The notes under the pieces are model-generated. The model saw nothing but the letters and a program-made list of their open reading frames with translations, was not told where the DNA came from and made no database searches. DNA of 64,000 nucleotides, taken from the NCBI RefSeq assembly GCF_013408665.1, contig NZ_JACCCL010000001.1, positions 322,400-386,399 of the forward strand. The letters are read 5' to 3'. Shown piece after piece: positions 18,701-26,907 of this stretch (position 1 is its first letter; each line of letters starts with the position of its first letter). The translations under genes and the position numbers were made by a program. The stretch comes from Sporosarcina sp. JAI121 (lineage in GTDB: Bacteria > Bacillota > Bacilli > Bacillales_A > Planococcaceae).

Positions 18701-20690
18701 TTCCGTCAAAGTGAAATACACCGATGCAGCAGGCAATAAAGCGGAACAACTATTGATCGGGGAAGCGGCCGACGACCCTGTCGACTATGCGGTTAATAAA
18801 GACAGCCTCGCCCTTCAAATTGGCGGCACGGAACAATTGACAGTGACAGAAACGACAACGAAACCGGATGGCACGAAAGAAGAAAAAGACGTTACAACAG
18901 AAGCAACATTCATTTCCGCTGATGAAAAAGTGGCAACGGTAGAAAATGGCAACGTCACTGCAATCGGAACGGGTAAAACAACAATTACAGTAAGCTACAA
19001 AGAATTCATTGCAACAATCGCAGTTGAAGTGGCAGCACAATCAGGACAAGACCAAATCACTTATTCTGTCAGCACAACGAACCTGACCCTCGGCGTCGGT
19101 CAGCAAGAACAACTATTCGTCACAGAAAAGACGACGAAACCCGACGGCACAATTATTGAAAAAGACGTAACCGGAACGGCAAGCTACAATGTCGTCAACA
19201 ACAAAATCGCGACGATCCACAAAGGACTACTCACAGCACTAGCACCGGGCAAAACACAAGCGCGCGTCATGATTCCGGGACAGGAAGTCATCTACGTTTA
19301 CGTTGAAGTGACACAAGCACCGCAAGATCAGGTCACGTACTCGGTGAGTAAAAAGAACCTGACCCTCGGCATCGGCCAATCGGAACAGTTTTACGTCACA
19401 CAAACGACAGTGAAACCGGACGGCACGGTCATTGAAAAAGACGTCACCGGCGCGGGAAGCTACAATGCAGTCAACAACAAAATCGCAACGGTCAAAAAAG
19501 GCCTGGTGACAGCACTGAATGCCGGGAAAACACAAGTGCGTGTCATGATTCCGGATGAAGAAACGATTTATGTCTACATCGAAGTGGTGGAACTTCCGCA
19601 AGACATCATCACGTATAAAGTGAACAAAACGAATGTGGAAATGGAGGTCGGCGAACAAGTGCAACTGAAAGTGACGGAAAATACGCTGACACCTCTAGGG
19701 AAATCCAGCGATAAGGACGTCACGGCGCTGACAACTTTCAAAGTCGTCGATAACACGATCGCAACCGTTCAATCAGGTCTCGTCACAGCGCATACAGCAG
19801 GGAAAACGCAAGTGCGCGTCATGATTCCAGGACAGGATCCGACCCTCGTATACCTTAACGTGGAAGAGGCGGAAAAAGACATCGTCATCCCGACGACAGA
19901 GTTGATCGCAAGCCCTGCAACACTGAACCTGAAAGTCGGAGAAGAATCCCGACTTTCCGTTCTATCGGTCGAAATGAACAACGGTGAAAAGACACCGACG
20001 AACGTTACCGAAATCGCTTCATACAGCGGATTCAATCCAACGATCATCAACGTCCAACAAGGTGAAATCATTGCACTCGGCGCGGGCGAAACGGAAATCA
20101 CAGTAGCATATGGCGGAAACACTGCAGCCGTTTCCGTTACAGTCGAGGAAGTCCCCGTCACTGAAACGCCGAGGCATATCGTTTCTGAAACGGAAATTGC
20201 AGGTCAATTGAGCGACAAACAAGCGAAAAAAATCGTTATCACAGCTTCGTCGGATGAAGATGAAACGACAATCGAATTCAGTGAAGCAATCTTGAAAACG
20301 ATTGAAAAGGCGGAAAAAGATCTCGTCATCAAGAAAGGGGAAACATCTTTCTTGTTCTCGAAAAAAGCAGTCGAGAAATTGGTGATACAAGCAGGCGGTG
20401 ACGTGACAATCACATTGACCAAGACGTCCGCGGCATCAATTGCGGACGCGGTATCCGATAATTTCACACTCGGTCTAGCGGCTGGCACAGGCGACAATCG
20501 ATCCACGTTGCATCAATTCGACGGAGACATTGAAATCAACCTGCCAATTGACGAATCGAAATTAAGAAAGAAGAGCAAAGTGGCAGTACGCGAACTTGAT
20601 TCGAATGAAACCCTTAATGCAAAATATAAGAATGGCACACTCGAATTTACTGCGAATGGTGCTGGCAGCTTCGTCGTCATCAACAACTAA
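15702..20690 (+). CDS. Large secreted subtilisin-like serine protease with Ig-like repeats
   Basis: A 1,662-residue exported S8 protease. Start TTG 15702 follows a GGGGGAG site and begins a signal peptide (KKFFSVLLAIVMVLSLLTPF, cleavage near ASA). Then come an inhibitor_I9-type propeptide (about 60-185), a catalytic domain with Asp221 (VAVLDTGID), His283 (HGTHVAG) and Ser609 (GTSMATPHIAG), and a protease-associated insertion (about 410-545) between His and Ser. C-terminally there is an Fn3-like domain and, from about 1028 to 1486, five Big_2-like repeats of about 92 residues sharing TTKPDGTxxEKDVT, KIATV and GKTQxRVMIP. The layout resembles Vpr-like proteases. There is no SLH, LPXTG or membrane anchor, so it is probably released or held by its Ig-like stalk. 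Confidence 0.92.
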   Translation: MKRNNFKKFFSVLLAIVMVLSLLTPFSASADTETTKPFKPENYDESIMQQKAAIAEQLNLLHGGPKLHKDLQGLTGSGQVAVIVHLSEKPAALEQGIKELKGQKFTAAEATAVKKKVKAQQAFLKKEMVIKKIKFTEKFAYDTVLNGFSVTVEAADLEKMLDLTGVTLIEPDTEVHAFEEVVPTSSGTVDAAMDTSISFLGIEKLWAEGIEGQGIKVAVLDTGIDKNHPDIATIYKGGKNFIPNSSTYTKARQDDDASETLPSERPAGTPEFNSNGSAFYTSHGTHVAGTIAAIGENPYGVKGIAPKVDLYAYRVLGAYGSGSTSGIIAAIEESVKQEMNVINLSLGGGANSETDAGSFAINNAMMAGTISVIATGNSGPKRGTMGTPATARLGIAVGNTTNPEAHFDSNVTVTAGDYQLSRRVNLMGTTFGADPATQLSGEYEVVAVPGIGALADYTGLDIAGKVALVSRGDIAFVDKIEFARQKGAIAILIHNFAGGTNAPEASGTFLGDAFEFIPSYDLSQSDGEAIRAALKSGQGTVTFADFNKTMTTGDEVNNSSSRGPSTPNFDIKPDVSAPGTNIMSTIPMYKEDDPTVSYEKAFSRKTGTSMATPHIAGIAALVKQANPSWNAFDVKVALSNTAKILNTEKYDVMSQGAGRVDAYAAAHPTILAYAEDEAVLDGSGTVVKNSKGTVTFGPQSLAAGNLSVTKAIRVKDKKGNGGNYSVTVDTKKTFGDAKVTVDKPSFTVSGEQLLNVTLTASRNTTAKPGDEIQGYIHISNGDTDISLPFAADFGGADAAAITDMSISGTDLSFNGDGVKDEATLSFKLTGDVTTNYIELWDIMDPEGGEYGDGYIGYLHAGSSLAAGSYTLAVKGQYTPWGGSSTTAIPDGLYTIDFTGQTVSGNPPIIGDYVGPVVVKSEAGTIEGTVEGTTAMGRIIDKYVDYQAELVNYGLGFDINTKLNAIYEVLENDTVKSSGAVTLEQDGSFTFELDALNKATDSVKVKYTDAAGNKAEQLLIGEAADDPVDYAVNKDSLALQIGGTEQLTVTETTTKPDGTKEEKDVTTEATFISADEKVATVENGNVTAIGTGKTTITVSYKEFIATIAVEVAAQSGQDQITYSVSTTNLTLGVGQQEQLFVTEKTTKPDGTIIEKDVTGTASYNVVNNKIATIHKGLLTALAPGKTQARVMIPGQEVIYVYVEVTQAPQDQVTYSVSKKNLTLGIGQSEQFYVTQTTVKPDGTVIEKDVTGAGSYNAVNNKIATVKKGLVTALNAGKTQVRVMIPDEETIYVYIEVVELPQDIITYKVNKTNVEMEVGEQVQLKVTENTLTPLGKSSDKDVTALTTFKVVDNTIATVQSGLVTAHTAGKTQVRVMIPGQDPTLVYLNVEEAEKDIVIPTTELIASPATLNLKVGEESRLSVLSVEMNNGEKTPTNVTEIASYSGFNPTIINVQQGEIIALGAGETEITVAYGGNTAAVSVTVEEVPVTETPRHIVSETEIAGQLSDKQAKKIVITASSDEDETTIEFSEAILKTIEKAEKDLVIKKGETSFLFSKKAVEKLVIQAGGDVTITLTKTSAASIADAVSDNFTLGLAAGTGDNRSTLHQFDGDIEINLPIDESKLRKKSKVAVRELDSNETLNAKYKNGTLEFTANGAGSFVVINN

Positions 20691-20692
20691 CT

Positions 20693-20735
20693 AAAAAGGA
20701 ATTCCTGGTCGATGCAAACCAGGAATTCCTTTTTC
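20693..20735 (+). terminator. Strong terminator of the subtilisin gene
   Basis: A perfect 17-bp stem (20693-20709 with 20718-20734; core GGAATTCCTGGT) flanked by A- and T-runs. Confidence 0.92.
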
Positions 20736-20834
20736 CTTCTGGAAGATGAGTATTTATTTAAAAAAAGGGTATTAAGAAGCATAAGTAGAAGTAACAATAC
20801 AATATAAGGATTACTGTATAAAGGAAGTGTAACC

Positions 20835-21452
20835 ATGATAGACCCGTCCACAAAAGCGATTGACTTGCTTCAAAAAAAGCCGAAACAGCAAAACTGGGGA
20901 GCAAGGAGGGCGGCGAAGGATAAGAGGTATAAAACATCATCTGAAGCGGTCCAAGATTACATCGTACTTGATTTTGAAACGACCGGTTTTCGGGCCGGAG
21001 CCGATAAAATCATTCAAATCGGCGCTATCAAATACGTCAATCATGAACTGGAAGATGTGTTCAATACATTCATCAACCCTTCCCGCCATATTCCCGCATC
21101 GATTACACAGCTCACAGGCATCTCCAATGAAATGGTTGAATGGGCACCCCGCATTGAACAAAAAGTAGATGAACTACTTGCATTCATCGGCGATTTACCC
21201 ATCATCGCCCACAACGCATCATTCGATATGGGATTCCTATACGCGCTCGACAACATCGAAGGCATCAAGATACCAGAGTATACCGTCATTGATACCGTCA
21301 AACTTGCCCGCAAAAAGATTAATCTGACCCCCAACCATAAACTATCGACATTAACCGAATTCCTGCAGCTCGAACACGATGCCCACGACGCAATCGGTGA
21401 CTGCCTCGCCACTGCAGCCATCTACCAATATTGCACACAAAGTCATTTTTAA
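20835..21452 (+). CDS. DnaQ-type 3'-5' exonuclease (DEDDh)
   Basis: A 205-residue exonuclease of the DNA polymerase III epsilon type. After a basic 40-residue N-terminal extension, the exonuclease motifs are VLDFETTGF (Exo I), HNASFDMGFL (Exo II) and HDAIGDCLAT (Exo IIIh), giving the DEDDh metal-binding set. It would remove nucleotides from 3' ends of DNA (or RNA). AAAGGAAGTG precedes the ATG at 20835. It is a stand-alone gene between secreted proteins. The N-terminal extension may bind DNA. Paralogues in Bacilli include PolC-independent DnaQ-like proteins. Confidence 0.88.
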   Translation: MIDPSTKAIDLLQKKPKQQNWGARRAAKDKRYKTSSEAVQDYIVLDFETTGFRAGADKIIQIGAIKYVNHELEDVFNTFINPSRHIPASITQLTGISNEMVEWAPRIEQKVDELLAFIGDLPIIAHNASFDMGFLYALDNIEGIKIPEYTVIDTVKLARKKINLTPNHKLSTLTEFLQLEHDAHDAIGDCLATAAIYQYCTQSHF

Positions 21453-21538
21453 TAGTACACCGCATAATGTGCTAAGTAGCATTTTATGACTAAGATGAAA
21501 TGAGGGAACTGAGTGAAGAGAATTGGGGCGGCATCACA

Positions 21539-22723
21539 ATGAAAAGAAGTGTGTTGGCAATTTGTACAACGCTCATGTTAAGTGTGGTTTTCGGAACGAC
21601 TATGAGTAATGCGTCAGCCAAAAAACCGACGCATTACATAGGCCTTCACGACCGTTTACTGGATTTCAAAGATGTCCGGGTCATCGATAACGACATGAAA
21701 GTCCCGCTGGGTGACATCGCAAAAGTGCTGTACATTCCACTGGAAAAAGAGGAAGGTGCCACGTATATCCGGAAACGGGACATCGAACTTATCTATGACG
21801 AGACAACAAAACTGACCACGAAAAACGGCACCCAAGTTGGCTGGTCACCTATCGTAGACGTCGGCGGCACACTGTTCATCAGCGTCAAATACATCGCCCG
21901 CGAACTCGGCTTCAAAGTGGAATATTTCCAAAAGCTGCGGACACTGCGCATCTACCGCGACGACTACGAGCATATGAACGCTGAAGCGTACAAAACACAT
22001 GTAAAAAAATTGTTGGATAAAAAGCAGGAAGCCGAAAAAACAGCGAAACCACCCGTGAAAAAACCTGCAAAACCTGTAAAGCCAGCCGCAAAATCTAAAG
22101 CGAACGTCTATTTGACCTTCGACGACGGTCCCAATAAATTCACGGCCATCAACAATGCCACACTGAAAAAATATGACGCCCAAGGCACATTTTTCTTCCT
22201 TGGAAAACATATGAAAAACAACGAATCCATCGTCAAAGCCGTCGCGAAAGAGGGGCACTATATCGGCACGCACAGCATGACGCATGACGCGAAAAAAGTA
22301 TACAAATCAACCAAGGCATTCATCGATGAAATGAACGAAGGAACCCAGCTTATCCATGAAATGACCGGCCACGACGCAAAATTGCTTCGCGTTCCATACG
22401 GTAGCAAACCGCACGTCACACCAGCCATGAAAAAACAGCTCAACCAAATCGGCTACAAAATGTGGGACTGGGACGTCGACTCCAATGACTGGAAATACAC
22501 CGACAAAGAGACGGACCAAATCATCAAAAATGTTCGCACAGGCGTCGAAAAAGCCGACAAATCCGGCGATCGCGACATCATCATCCTGCTGCACGACCGC
22601 AGCCAAACATCAAAAGCCCTCCCGCAAATCATCGAATGGCTGCAAAAAGAAGGCTACACCATCAAAACATACGAACCCGAACACCACATCATCCAAAACT
22701 TCCTGCACGATACAACGCTGTAA
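21539..22723 (+). CDS. Secreted polysaccharide deacetylase with N-terminal stalk domain
   Basis: A 394-residue exported protein. The ATG at 21539 starts a signal peptide (RSVLAICTTLMLSVVFGTTM); a longer in-frame start exists but would bury it. Residues 35-140 resemble the copper-amine-oxidase-like stalk domain common in Bacillales wall proteins (VPLGDIAKVLYIPLEKEEGA, then LFISVKYIARELGFKV), followed by a Lys/Pro linker (about 155-185). The C-terminal NodB domain has TFDDGP (catalytic base and metal Asp), HSMTH (metal histidines), LRVPYG and ILLHDR. It likely deacetylates peptidoglycan or another wall glycan at the cell surface. A terminator follows. Confidence 0.88.
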   Translation: MKRSVLAICTTLMLSVVFGTTMSNASAKKPTHYIGLHDRLLDFKDVRVIDNDMKVPLGDIAKVLYIPLEKEEGATYIRKRDIELIYDETTKLTTKNGTQVGWSPIVDVGGTLFISVKYIARELGFKVEYFQKLRTLRIYRDDYEHMNAEAYKTHVKKLLDKKQEAEKTAKPPVKKPAKPVKPAAKSKANVYLTFDDGPNKFTAINNATLKKYDAQGTFFFLGKHMKNNESIVKAVAKEGHYIGTHSMTHDAKKVYKSTKAFIDEMNEGTQLIHEMTGHDAKLLRVPYGSKPHVTPAMKKQLNQIGYKMWDWDVDSNDWKYTDKETDQIIKNVRTGVEKADKSGDRDIIILLHDRSQTSKALPQIIEWLQKEGYTIKTYEPEHHIIQNFLHDTTL

Positions 22724-22734
22724 CAATGAAAAAA

Positions 22735-22758
22735 GCCGCCTACCGTGGGCGGTTTTTT
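22735..22758 (+). terminator. Terminator of the deacetylase gene
   Basis: CCGCC (22736-22740) pairs with GGCGG (22748-22752), with an A-run before and a six-T run after. Confidence 0.75.
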
Positions 22759-22815
22759 CGTTTGAAGTGAATGTTGTAGGGGGATTGAATTGTGTTGGAA
22801 TTGTAGTAGTGACTG

Positions 22816-22848
22816 GAATTGTAGTGGTGACTGGCACCACTACAATTC
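22816..22848. repeat. Perfect hairpin with ACTGG loop ahead of the 21-bp array
   Basis: A 14-bp perfect stem, GAATTGTAGTGGTG (22816-22829) and its complement (22835-22848), around loop ACTGG. The left arm is also partly duplicated just upstream (22798-22813). A hairpin with different arms but the same GTGACTGGCAC centre lies at 63811-63855, again just before a 21-bp-period array. Confidence 0.75.
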
Positions 22849-22875
22849 AACCTCGGTCTTCCTCCAATTCGGTAG

Positions 22876-23454
22876 ACCGACCATATATCATGTGCAACCG
22901 ACCATATCCTCTCCGAGACCAATCATATCCCTAGCCAGACCAATCATAACTTCCAATCGACCGACCATATCCACCGCCCAACCGACCATATCCCGCACCA
23001 GACCGACCATAACCACTTCAGAAGGAAGCTTTTGGCGGAGCTAAAAGCTAATTCAATACATCCAACCCTTAGTCTACCAACCATGCGAGGGACCGACCAT
23101 ATATCATGTATAACCGACCATATTCTCTCCGAGACCGATCATATCTCTGGCCAGACCAATCATATCTTTCAATCGACCGACCATATCCACCGCGCAACCG
23201 ACCGTATCCCAATCCAGACCGACCATAACCACTTCAGAAGGAAGCTTTTGGCGGAGCCAAAAGCCAATTCAATAGAACCAACCCCTGGTCTACCAACCAA
23301 GCGAGGGACCGACCATATATCATGTATAACCGACCATATTCTCTCCGAGACCGATCATATCCCTGGGCAGACCGATCATATCTTCCAACCGACCGACCAT
23401 ATCCACGACCCAACCGACCATATCCCGCACCAGACCGACCATAACTCCCAAAGC
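22876..23454. repeat. Array of 21-bp units in three 147-bp blocks (superrepeat period 216 bp)
   Basis: Three blocks start at 22876, 23092 and 23308, exactly 216 bp apart. Each has seven 21-bp units beginning ACCGACCATAT or a close variant (ACCAATCATAT). Units at the same rank are more alike between blocks than within a block. Each 69-bp spacer between blocks contains a hairpin (GCTTTTGGC-GGA-GCCAAAAGC in the second spacer) and the conserved CCAACC...GTCTACCAACC...GCGAGGG tail. The period of 21 bp is two helical turns, so repeats face the same side of DNA. A seven-residue TDHIxxx translation is possible, but a stop lies directly before block 1 and no start or ribosome site is convincing, so it is treated as non-coding. 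Confidence 0.9.
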
Positions 23455-23608
23455 AGATCCGAGGACTCCTTCAAAAATGAAAAACGAAGTGGAAACAACG
23501 ACCAAAATCCAAATATACCTCAATATCACAAAAGCAAAATTCGGCTTTGATAGAAATCATATGAATCTATTAACTTTCTTGATATGCTTTCAGTGAGGTG
23601 ATGTAAAT

Positions 23609-24595
23609 TTGATTTATAAACATAGATCAGTGCCGAAAAAACTAATTGGATTAAATGCATTAATTCCCCGATTGCACCCATCACAGTTGGAAGCGCAAAA
23701 AGCTAAAGAGGACTTACGGAATCGAAAAGCGGGCTTTGGAGGGGAGCAGCATTTCGACAAGCATCTATTAGAATTCAAACCACGATATCCACATGCCATC
23801 TTGCACGACATCAGTTTGAAACAGAACGGTATTTACTTTCAAATGGATTCAGTTCTTATCACGCCGGCATTTATCCTTATCATCGAGGTGAAAAACATTG
23901 CTGGAAAAATCATCGTTAAATCAAACCCCACACAATTCATCCAAGAACTTCCGACTAGCGAACGAAAAGTGTTAACAAACCCCATCGCAGAGCTCGAGCG
24001 AAAACAGTTCTTTCTCAATGAGTGGTTAGGACAGAGAATGATTGAAATCCCAATTAGAGGAATTGTCGCTTTTGCCTATACTAATGAATTAATTTTCGAA
24101 AGCACTCCCGAAACGAAAATCGCATTTACCACTGAAATTCCATCCTATTTATATTCATTACCCGTTCAAAAGGAAATTATGGGCAAGGCAGCTATACGGA
24201 AATTGGCATTCGAATTAATAAATAACCATCAGGAATACGATCCATTCCCGCTGACAAAATCGATGCACATTTCACCAAAAGACATTTTGCCGGGCGTCAT
24301 CTGCCCGGTATGTAACGCTAGAGGAATGCATTGGATGCGTAGAAAATGGTCATGTCAGAAATGCAATCACGCAGGCACGGACTATCAATATGCTGCACTT
24401 GAAGATTGGATTTATCTCATCGACAAACGAATAACGAACAAGGAGTTCAGAAACTTCCTATTGCTAAATGACCGACAAGTTGCGAAAAGATTCCTCGCCC
24501 GCTCCAGATTGAAACATGAAGGGAAGGGGAAAGGAAGTTTCTATGTGGCAAATGAAGTGATTAATAAACAAGAGTTAACGCTTCATAAAAAATGA
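23609..24595 (+). CDS. NERD-domain protein with zinc-ribbon
   Basis: A 328-residue protein. Residues 40-165 form a NERD (nuclease-related) domain: GFGGEQHFDKHLLEF, a central acidic strand YFQMDSVLITPAFILIIEVK with the expected D and E-x-K nuclease-like residues, and NPIAELERKQFFL. A four-cysteine zinc ribbon follows (CPVCNARGMHWMRRKWSCQK with CxxC pairs about 15 apart). NERD proteins are thought to act on nucleic acids, but activity is rarely shown. Start TTG 23609 follows GTGAGGTGAT. The gene sits between two groups of 21-bp repeat blocks, and its terminator overlaps its last codons. It is more AT-rich than the genes downstream. Confidence 0.85.
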   Translation: MIYKHRSVPKKLIGLNALIPRLHPSQLEAQKAKEDLRNRKAGFGGEQHFDKHLLEFKPRYPHAILHDISLKQNGIYFQMDSVLITPAFILIIEVKNIAGKIIVKSNPTQFIQELPTSERKVLTNPIAELERKQFFLNEWLGQRMIEIPIRGIVAFAYTNELIFESTPETKIAFTTEIPSYLYSLPVQKEIMGKAAIRKLAFELINNHQEYDPFPLTKSMHISPKDILPGVICPVCNARGMHWMRRKWSCQKCNHAGTDYQYAALEDWIYLIDKRITNKEFRNFLLLNDRQVAKRFLARSRLKHEGKGKGSFYVANEVINKQELTLHKK

Positions 24596-24606
24596 AGCGT
24601 TTTTTC
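24577..24606 (+). terminator. Terminator overlapping the end of the NERD gene
   Basis: AACGCTTCAT (24577-24586), loop AAAAA, ATGAAGCGTT (24592-24601), T-run. The left arm and the beginning of the right arm are still coding. Confidence 0.9.
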
Positions 24607-24643
24607 AATAAAATCGACCCCCGAGCTCCCACCAAAGCGGGAC

Positions 24644-25028
24644 ACCGACCATATAGCATGTCCAAGCGACCAGATATGCTCTTCAACCAATCATATCCCT
24701 CGCTAAACCGATCATATCCTTCAACTGACCAATCGTAACCGCTGCCCAACCGACCATATCCCACGCCAGACCGACCATAACCCCTTAGAAAGGAAGCTTT
24801 TGGCCGCAGCCAAAAGCTGATTTAATAAAATCCACCCCCGAGCTCCCAACAAAGTGGTAGACCGACCATATATCATGTCCAAGCGACCATATATGCTCTT
24901 CAACCGATCATATCCCTCGTTAAACCGATCATATCCTCCAACCGACCGACCATAACCGCCACCCAACCAATCATATCCCACGCCAGACCGACCATAAATC
25001 CTATCCAACCGACCAAACCACCCCCTAA
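24644..25028. repeat. Second part of the 21-bp array (two more blocks)
   Basis: Blocks start at 24644 and 24861 (217 bp apart), each with seven 21-bp units of the ACCGACCATAT family; the last block runs into an eighth, degenerate unit near 25008. The spacer carries AGCTTTTGGC-CGCA-GCCAAAAGCT, a perfect hairpin equivalent to the one in the first array. The segment just upstream of block 4 (about 24615-24643) is spacer-like too, so the NERD gene interrupts one original array of at least five blocks. Confidence 0.88.
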
Positions 25029-25108
25029 AAACTTCGTCTCCCTAAAAACTCCCATCTCCGGTATAATAAACTCACACAACGCAACACCGCCAAAAGGGGG
25101 AACCGCCA

Positions 25109-26713
25109 TTGGATTACCTATATAACCCGCATCCATCCATACGCCACACCGTCTTCGCCAAAAACGGCATGGTCGCAACATCACAGCCGCTCGCCGCACA
25201 AGCTGGCATTGAAATCATGCGCAGAGGAGGCAACGCAATCGACGCGGCAATCGCAACAGCAGCCGCACTCACCGTCGTCGAACCGACGTCAAACGGAATC
25301 GGCGGCGACGCATTCGCACTCGTCTGGGTCAACAACAAACTTCACGGCCTCAACGCATCCGGCCCGGCACCGCAATCACTCACAATCAACGCCGTAAAAG
25401 CGCAAGGTCACGACAAAATGCCGATGTACGGCCTAACGCCTGTCACCGTCCCGGGCGTACCAGCCGCGTGGGCGGAACTCGCACGCAAATTCGGCAAACT
25501 ACCACTGAAAGAATCGCTCGAACCGGCCATCCGCTACGCCGAAGAAGGCTACCCGCTCACGCCGATACTCGGCAAATACTGGAACGCCGCCTACAAAAAA
25601 TACTGCACTTCATTCACAACAGAAGAATTCGACGAATGGTTCAAAACGTTCGCACCTGACGGCAGAGCGCCAGAAATCGGCGAGCTATGGAAATCACCAG
25701 ATCACGCCGCCACACTCCGCTCCATCGGAGGATCTAACGCCGAATCATTCTACACCGGGGAACTCGCCGACCAAATCGACGCCTTCATGCAACAACACGG
25801 CGGCTTCCTGAAAAAATCCGACCTGGCAAACTACCAGCCGGAATGGGTCGATCCCGTCTCAACAAACTACCGCGGCTACGACGTTCACGAAATCCCGCCG
25901 AATGGCCAAGGCATGATCGCACTCATGGCACTCAACATTTACGCTGAAATGAACAACCCATACCTAAACGACACACAAACACTGCACGAACAAATCGAAT
26001 CCATGAAACTCGCATTCACAGACGGTAAGGAATTCATCACGGAACAAAGCGATATGCCAATTAAACCTGAACACCTTCTATCCCGATCGTACGCACAACA
26101 ACGTGCAGCAAAAATCACAGCAACAGCAACAATCCCGGAGCCATACGAACTTCCAAAAGGCGGCACCGTCTACCTTGCAACTGCCGACGGGGAAGGAAAC
26201 ATGGTGTCATTCATCCAGTCGAACTACATGGGCTTCGGCTCGGGCATCGTCATTCCGGGCACAGGCATCGCACTCCAAAACCGCGGCGCCGACTTCTCGC
26301 TCGACCCGAAACATCCGAACGCACTGAAACCCGGTAAACGAACCTATCACACCATCATTCCAGGATTCCTGACGAAAAACGGGCAAGCAATCGGCCCTTT
26401 CGGTGTCATGGGCGGATTAATGCAGCCGCAAGGCCATTACCAAGTCGCCATCAACACCATCGATTACAAACTCAACCCGCAAGCCGCACTCGACGCACCG
26501 CGCTGGCAGTGGATAAAAGACAATCTCATCCACGTCGAACCCGGATTCCCGAACCACCTGGCCCAAGCACTGACAAGACGCGGCCACACAATCCAACCGA
26601 CCCTCGACACCGGCTCATTCGGGCGCGGCCAAATCATCTGGCGAAACCCGGAAACCGGCGTCCTATCGGGTGGCACCGAATCAAGAACAGACGGAGCAAT
26701 CGCAGTCTGGTAA
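25109..26713 (+). CDS. ywrD: Gamma-glutamyltransferase family protein (YwrD-like)
   Basis: A 534-residue Ntn-hydrolase of the gamma-glutamyltransferase family. It has GGNAIDAAIATAAALTVVEP near the N-terminus, GLNASGPAPQ and, at the autocleavage point, GGTVYLATADGEGNMVSFIQ; Thr353 would become the N-terminal nucleophile of the small subunit. The downstream FGSGIVIPGTGIALQNRG and GVMGGLMQPQGH motifs complete the site. There is no signal peptide, so like YwrD it is cytoplasmic and probably not the secreted polyglutamate-degrading GGT. Start TTG 25109 follows AAAAGGGGG; a TATAAT box lies at 25062-25067. Third codon positions are strongly C/A-biased. Confidence 0.9.
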   Translation: MDYLYNPHPSIRHTVFAKNGMVATSQPLAAQAGIEIMRRGGNAIDAAIATAAALTVVEPTSNGIGGDAFALVWVNNKLHGLNASGPAPQSLTINAVKAQGHDKMPMYGLTPVTVPGVPAAWAELARKFGKLPLKESLEPAIRYAEEGYPLTPILGKYWNAAYKKYCTSFTTEEFDEWFKTFAPDGRAPEIGELWKSPDHAATLRSIGGSNAESFYTGELADQIDAFMQQHGGFLKKSDLANYQPEWVDPVSTNYRGYDVHEIPPNGQGMIALMALNIYAEMNNPYLNDTQTLHEQIESMKLAFTDGKEFITEQSDMPIKPEHLLSRSYAQQRAAKITATATIPEPYELPKGGTVYLATADGEGNMVSFIQSNYMGFGSGIVIPGTGIALQNRGADFSLDPKHPNALKPGKRTYHTIIPGFLTKNGQAIGPFGVMGGLMQPQGHYQVAINTIDYKLNPQAALDAPRWQWIKDNLIHVEPGFPNHLAQALTRRGHTIQPTLDTGSFGRGQIIWRNPETGVLSGGTESRTDGAIAVW

Positions 26714-26907
26714 ACCATCATCGCCCCCAGATGAATTGTGCGAGAATTGTCTGGGTGACAGGTACCCACCAAAAAGGTGTATACTTAAACATCATCAAAC
26801 ACTACGTAATAAAAGCATTGTTTAGTAGTTTGTAAACGTTGCACACCTAAAAAATCTGTACCACCAAATAAATAAATCCACCAAACCAAAGAAGGGGGTG
26901 CCTGCCC

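Noticed and set aside
23032..23550. Protein with TDHIxxx heptad repeats across the 21-bp array
   Set aside because: The frame is open only because 21 and 216 are multiples of three; a stop lies just before block 1, there is no ribosome site, and the opposite strand is equally open.
22876..25028. CRISPR-like array
   Set aside because: The units are contiguous 21-bp repeats with internal degeneracy, not identical repeats with unique spacers of similar length, and no cas genes are nearby.
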